DNA from: Clostridia bacterium
GTDB taxonomy: Bacteria > Bacillota > Clostridia > Oscillospirales > Butyricicoccaceae
Length of the DNA stretch: 9,436 bases
NCBI GenBank assembly: GCA_017552495.1
Contig: JAFZPW010000017.1
Location: 1 to 9,436, forward strand
Reading direction: 5' to 3'
The notes under the pieces were generated by a model. It had not been told where the DNA came from and ran no database searches. It saw nothing but the letters and a program-made list of their open reading frames with translations. Positions 7,007-9,436 of the stretch are shown piece after piece; position 1 is the stretch's first letter; each line of letters opens with the position of its first letter. The position numbers and the translations under genes were made by a program.

Positions 7007-7013
7007 CTCCTTT
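7007..7013 (-). promoter_or_regulatory. Ribosome binding site fixing the amidohydrolase start
   Basis: The minus strand reads AAAGGAG, five bases before the ATG at 7001. The alternative ATG at 7031 has no comparable site, and this Shine-Dalgarno would lie inside its reading frame. The shorter start is therefore chosen. Confidence 0.85.
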
Positions 7014-7032
7014 CTCACAATCGGCAAACAAC

Positions 7033-7081
7033 GGGGTTCTTTTTTCTCATTTTATCTGTATGATTTGGAAAAAACAACCCC
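7033..7081. repeat. 14-bp-arm inverted repeat around the amidohydrolase promoter
   Basis: The left arm GGGGTTCTTTTTTC (7033-7046) and the right arm GAAAAAACAACCCC (7068-7081) are complementary at 13 of 14 positions, with a 21-bp spacer. The putative -10 lies in the spacer, the -35 in the right arm, and the predicted transcription start in the left arm. It could be an operator for a dimeric repressor. It could also be a hairpin formed only in transcripts reading through from glyA, because transcripts from the local promoter lack the right arm. Seen directly; function is inference. Confidence 0.7.
7049..7077 (-). promoter_or_regulatory. Putative promoter of the amidohydrolase
   Basis: The minus strand reads TTGTTT (7077-7072), 17 bp, then TAAAAT (7054-7049). 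The -10 is good; the -35 matches consensus only in TTG. The predicted start is near 7042, about 40 nt before the ATG. It directly follows the glyA terminator, as expected for a separate unit, and it is embedded in an inverted repeat, so it may be regulated. Confidence 0.6.
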
Positions 7082-7089
7082 TGAAACGG

Positions 7090-7115
7090 AAAAACCGGCG
7101 GCAAATGCCGCCGGT
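7090..7115 (-). terminator. Rho-independent terminator of glyA
   Basis: The minus-strand RNA forms a perfect nine-pair stem, 7115-7107 with 7102-7094, enclosing an AUUU loop. The U tract runs from 7094 down to 7090, then C-C and more U. It starts 10 bp after the glyA stop. The plus-strand side has A rather than T after the stem, so it works in the glyA direction only. Confidence 0.92.
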
Positions 7116-7125
7116 AAAAATTGTG

Positions 7126-8304
7126 TTACTGTTTTGCGCGCATCTCCCGGATGATCCGGTCGATCTCGTGAGCCACGCGGATAAAATCGTCTTCCTTATA
7201 GCCCTTGGTGGTCATGGCAGGCGTACCGATGCGGATGCCCGAGGTCTGAGCGGGCGAACGAGTCTCGTTGGGCACACAATTCTTGTTAAGCGTGATCCCG
7301 TGTCGATCCAGTTCATCCTGCACGGCCTTGCCGGTGAGGCCGGTATCGGTGAGATCCAACAGGAAAAGATGATTGTCCGTTCCGCCGGTGACCACCTGAT
7401 ACCCCATCTCCATAAAGGCGCCGCACATAGCGGCCGCGTTTTTCACCACTTGACGGATGTAATCCCGGAATGCCTCGGTGCAGGCCTCCTCCGCCGCGAT
7501 GGCCTTGCCGGCAATCACATGCTGCAGGGGACCGCCCTGCGTGCCGGGGAAAACGGCGCCGTCGATCTTTTTCGCCAGCTCGGGCTTGCAAAAAATCAAG
7601 CCGCCCCGGGGCCCGCGAAGGGTCTTATGGGTGGTGGTGGTGATGATGTCGGCCAAGCCGAATGGCGAGGGATGCTCCCCTGCCGCAATCAGGCCGGCGA
7701 TATGAGCCATATCCACCATGAAATACGCGCCCACCTCCCGGGCAATCTCCGCAAAAGCGGCAAAGTCGATCCTTCTGCTGTAAGCCGAGGCGCCCGCCAG
7801 AATCAGTTTGGGATGGCATTCCAGCGCCTTTTTCCGCACGTCGTCCAGATCAATCAGGCCCTGGCTGTTGACATCGTAAAACCGCATATCATAGAGCTTA
7901 CCGCTGATGTTCACCGGCGAGCCGTGAGTCAGATGGCCGCCGTTGTTCAGATTCATGGCAAGCACCGTGTCGCCGGGAGTCAAAACGCTCATATAAGCGG
8001 CGATATTGGCGGAAGATCCGCTGTGGGGCTGAACATTGACGTGATAGTCGGTGGAAAAAACCTTGCGCCACATATCGCAGCAGTATTCCTCCAACTCGTC
8101 CACATAGTCGCAGCCGCCGTAATACCGGCCCTTACTTCCGGAGGTGCGCAGGGTGGGATATCCTTCGGAATATTTGTTGGTGAGGCAGGAACCCACGGCG
8201 CGCAGCACATCGGGGCTGACAAAGTTTTCGCTGGCAATCAGCTCAATATTGCGGTTCTGACGTTCCTGCTCTTTTTCAATGATCTCAAAGATTTTAGAAG
8301 GCAT
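7126..8304 (-). CDS. glyA: Serine hydroxymethyltransferase (GlyA) with an insertion after EGYP
   Basis: A cytoplasmic PLP enzyme that interconverts serine and glycine while moving a carbon to tetrahydrofolate, giving 5,10-methylene-THF. At 392 residues it is shorter than the usual 410-420, with the shortfall at the C-terminus. Motifs: IELIASENFVS (20-30), NKYSEGYP (43-50), VQPHSGSSAN (91-100), GGHLTHGSPVN, VDMAHIAG (PLP-contacting Asp198 and His201), TTTTHKTLRGPRGG with the Schiff-base Lys227, GGTDNHLFLLDL, and SGIRIGTPA with carboxylate-binding Arg358. The usual EGYPGKRYYGG is expanded: TLRTSGSKG (51-59) replaces the two residues GK, a net gain of seven. The ATG at 8304 follows AAAGGGG by eight bases. 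It has its own promoter and terminator. Function is secure because all catalytic residues are present; the effect of the insertion is unknown. Confidence 0.96.
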   Translation of the reverse strand: MPSKIFEIIEKEQERQNRNIELIASENFVSPDVLRAVGSCLTNKYSEGYPTLRTSGSKGRYYGGCDYVDELEEYCCDMWRKVFSTDYHVNVQPHSGSSANIAAYMSVLTPGDTVLAMNLNNGGHLTHGSPVNISGKLYDMRFYDVNSQGLIDLDDVRKKALECHPKLILAGASAYSRRIDFAAFAEIAREVGAYFMVDMAHIAGLIAAGEHPSPFGLADIITTTTHKTLRGPRGGLIFCKPELAKKIDGAVFPGTQGGPLQHVIAGKAIAAEEACTEAFRDYIRQVVKNAAAMCGAFMEMGYQVVTGGTDNHLFLLDLTDTGLTGKAVQDELDRHGITLNKNCVPNETRSPAQTSGIRIGTPAMTTKGYKEDDFIRVAHEIDRIIREMRAKQ

Positions 8305-8346
8305 TGGCGCTACCCCTTTTCTTCATCTGATTCAAAATCTGGATTT

Positions 8347-8375
8347 ATTGTAACATGCGGGAAAGGGGATTGCAA
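8347..8375 (-). promoter_or_regulatory. Sigma-A-type promoter of glyA
   Basis: The minus strand reads TTGCAA (8375-8370), 17 bp, then TACAAT (8352-8347). The predicted start is near 8340, giving a leader of about 35 nt. That is too short for a glycine or THF riboswitch, and no such motif is seen. A CCCCTTT in the spacer (8368-8362) is complementary to AAAGGGG at the ribosome binding site (8319-8313). Confidence 0.82.
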
Positions 8376-8475
8376 GTTTCCGCCTCCAAAATGTTCCACG
8401 AAATTTCCGTGTCTTCCCCGTGTTTTTTTAGTGCTCACGGCGGTGCGTCCAAAGAAGGGCGCGTTCCTTTCCCGT
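8376..8475. other. Intergenic stretch between the aldo/keto reductase and the glyA promoter, with CACG dyads
   Basis: This holds no gene and no convincing terminator for the upstream gene. It contains an imperfect dyad at 8397-8411 (CACGAAATTTCCGTG: CACG and CGTG ends around AAATTT with one extra base). A second CCGTG/CACGG pair (8418-8422 and 8436-8440) encloses a T-rich loop. The first dyad lies 22 bp upstream of the glyA -35 box, where an activator or repressor might bind. Function is speculative. Confidence 0.4.
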
Positions 8476-9435
8476 TTATTTGTCCAACACTTCCACCTGA
8501 ATGTCCGCCACGGTCGCCTCCATCAGGCGGATTTCTTCGTCGCTGAGCGTGATTGCCAGGCAGTTTGCCGTATCAGCCACATTTTCGGGCTTACGCATCC
8601 CCACCAAAAGGCTCATTTTGTCGTACTGTGTCAGCGCCCACGCCTCCACCAGTCCCGCAAAACTGCACCCGTGCGCCCGGCAGAGGGGCTCCCACGCGGC
8701 AAAGGCGCGGCGCAGCCCCTCCTGATACCGCGCTTCCACCCAGGGCAGACGGGCGCGGATATCGGTCTTGGCGAAGCGGCGCTCCAAAAAGGCGGGCGAG
8801 GTCAAAAATCCCTCCTCCAGCACGCCGTAAGTCTGGAAGGTGACGCCGTATTTCCCGGCCGTTTTGAAATAGTCCCGGCCGTGGAAGGGCGAAAGAATGC
8901 TGAAAAATTCCTGCACCACCGAAACGCCGCCGGAGACCCGCGCGGCGCTCTGCTGATATTCCTCCAGATCGGCGGGCTGGCTGTTGGAAAGTCCGTAGGC
9001 GCGGATCTTGCCCTCCCGGATCAGATCCTCCAGCGTCCCCACGGTTTCGTCCACCGGAAAACGCTTGCAGACGTAATGGACGATGACCGAATCCAGATAA
9101 TCCGTCTGCATCCGGCGCAGGGAATCTTCCACGTCCCGCCTGACCGCCGCGGCGCGAGTGTCGTTGTTGACGGTGTAGCCGTCGCGAGAATAGTGGAAGT
9201 TGCCGCCCTCCTGCCGCCAGTTGAGCGAGCATTTGGTCTGCAAAACAAAGTCGTGCCGCCGCCCCTTCAGCGCGCGGCCCAGCAGTTCTTCGCTGGCGCC
9301 GGTGCCGTAAACGGGCGCCGTGTCGATATAATTGATGCCCCGCTCCTTGCAGGCGTCCAGAAGCGAGGCCGCTTCCGCCGCCGTGGAATCCCGATCAGAC
9401 CAAACGCTTCCGCCGCCCAGACCCCAAGTGCCCAG
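8476..9435 (-). CDS. Aldo/keto reductase, N-terminus outside the window
   Basis: An NAD(P)H-dependent (beta/alpha)8-barrel oxidoreductase reducing aldehydes or ketones; the substrate is unknown. The last 319 codons are visible, beginning at LGTWGLGGGSVWSDRD and running in frame off the right edge, so only a short N-terminal piece is missing. The catalytic tetrad is intact: Asp38 and Tyr43 in GINYIDTAPVYGTG, Lys68 in FVLQTKCS, and His120 in DYLDSVIVHYV (numbered from the first visible residue). IREGKIRAYGLSNSQPADLEEY and VGMRKPENVADTANC match the family's later strand and cofactor-phosphate-binding regions. There is no ferredoxin-like cysteine cluster at the C-terminus, unlike some clostridial relatives. 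A candidate internal TTG start at 9243 would remove Asp38, Tyr43 and Lys68, so it is not used. No clear terminator follows, so some read-through towards glyA is possible. Confidence 0.93.
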   Translation of the reverse strand: MGTWGLGGGSVWSDRDSTAAEAASLLDACKERGINYIDTAPVYGTGASEELLGRALKGRRHDFVLQTKCSLNWRQEGGNFHYSRDGYTVNNDTRAAAVRRDVEDSLRRMQTDYLDSVIVHYVCKRFPVDETVGTLEDLIREGKIRAYGLSNSQPADLEEYQQSAARVSGGVSVVQEFFSILSPFHGRDYFKTAGKYGVTFQTYGVLEEGFLTSPAFLERRFAKTDIRARLPWVEARYQEGLRRAFAAWEPLCRAHGCSFAGLVEAWALTQYDKMSLLVGMRKPENVADTANCLAITLSDEEIRLMEATVADIQVEVLDK

Positions 9436-9436
9436 C

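Noticed and set aside
7625..7660. A GGT/GAT-rich run (plus strand gtggtggtggtgatgatg) resembling a microsatellite or His-tag-like frame
   Set aside because: It encodes the normal threonine run before the PLP lysine of GlyA (TTTTHKT); the His run exists only in a shadow frame.
8305..8346. A glycine or tetrahydrofolate riboswitch before glyA
   Set aside because: The predicted leader is only about 35 nt and shows none of the conserved riboswitch cores.

Overview
The window reads as an ordinary chromosomal stretch from a GC-rich member of the Firmicutes, probably a Clostridia/Oscillospirales-type gut bacterium. This rests on the dprA-topA-trmFO gene order, familiar in Firmicutes, on strong purine-rich ribosome binding sites, and on protein sequence flavour. 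It is an inference, not a taxonomic assignment. Every gene I can support lies on the minus strand, so transcription runs from the right end of the window to the left. Long open frames on the plus strand are antisense shadows of these genes.

Layout in the direction of transcription. (1) 9435-8476: an aldo/keto reductase whose N-terminus lies beyond the window. (2) 8304-7126: glyA, serine hydroxymethyltransferase, with its own promoter and a clean hairpin terminator. (3) 7001-5406: a YtcJ-like metal-dependent amidohydrolase, whose putative promoter sits inside a 14-bp-arm inverted repeat. (4) 5294-4626: an AqpZ-type aquaporin, a single-gene unit with a near-consensus promoter and a strong terminator. 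(5) 4438 to beyond position 1: an operon reading SpoU/TrmH-family RNA methyltransferase, dprA, topA, trmFO, driven by one strong sigma-A promoter. Two of its three junctions are ATGA stop/start overlaps and the third is a 21-bp gap, so translation is probably coupled.

The operon groups DNA and RNA maintenance: rRNA/tRNA 2'-O-methylation, ssDNA handling by DprA, relaxation of negative supercoils by TopA, and tRNA T-loop U54 methylation by TrmFO. GlyA and TrmFO are linked metabolically: GlyA makes 5,10-methylene-THF and TrmFO uses it as methyl donor, though they sit in separate transcription units. The aquaporin, amidohydrolase and aldo/keto reductase have no evident link to the rest.

I found no mobile element, CRISPR array, tRNA or rRNA gene, and no convincing new multi-gene system. 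The points most worth a second look are local: the inverted repeat around the amidohydrolase promoter, a seven-residue net insertion in GlyA, a two-codon minimal ORF overlapping the methyltransferase start, the histone-like tail of TopA, and departures from the usual DprA motifs. No stretch longer than 300 bases lacks a gene; the longest gap is 187 bases (4439-4625).
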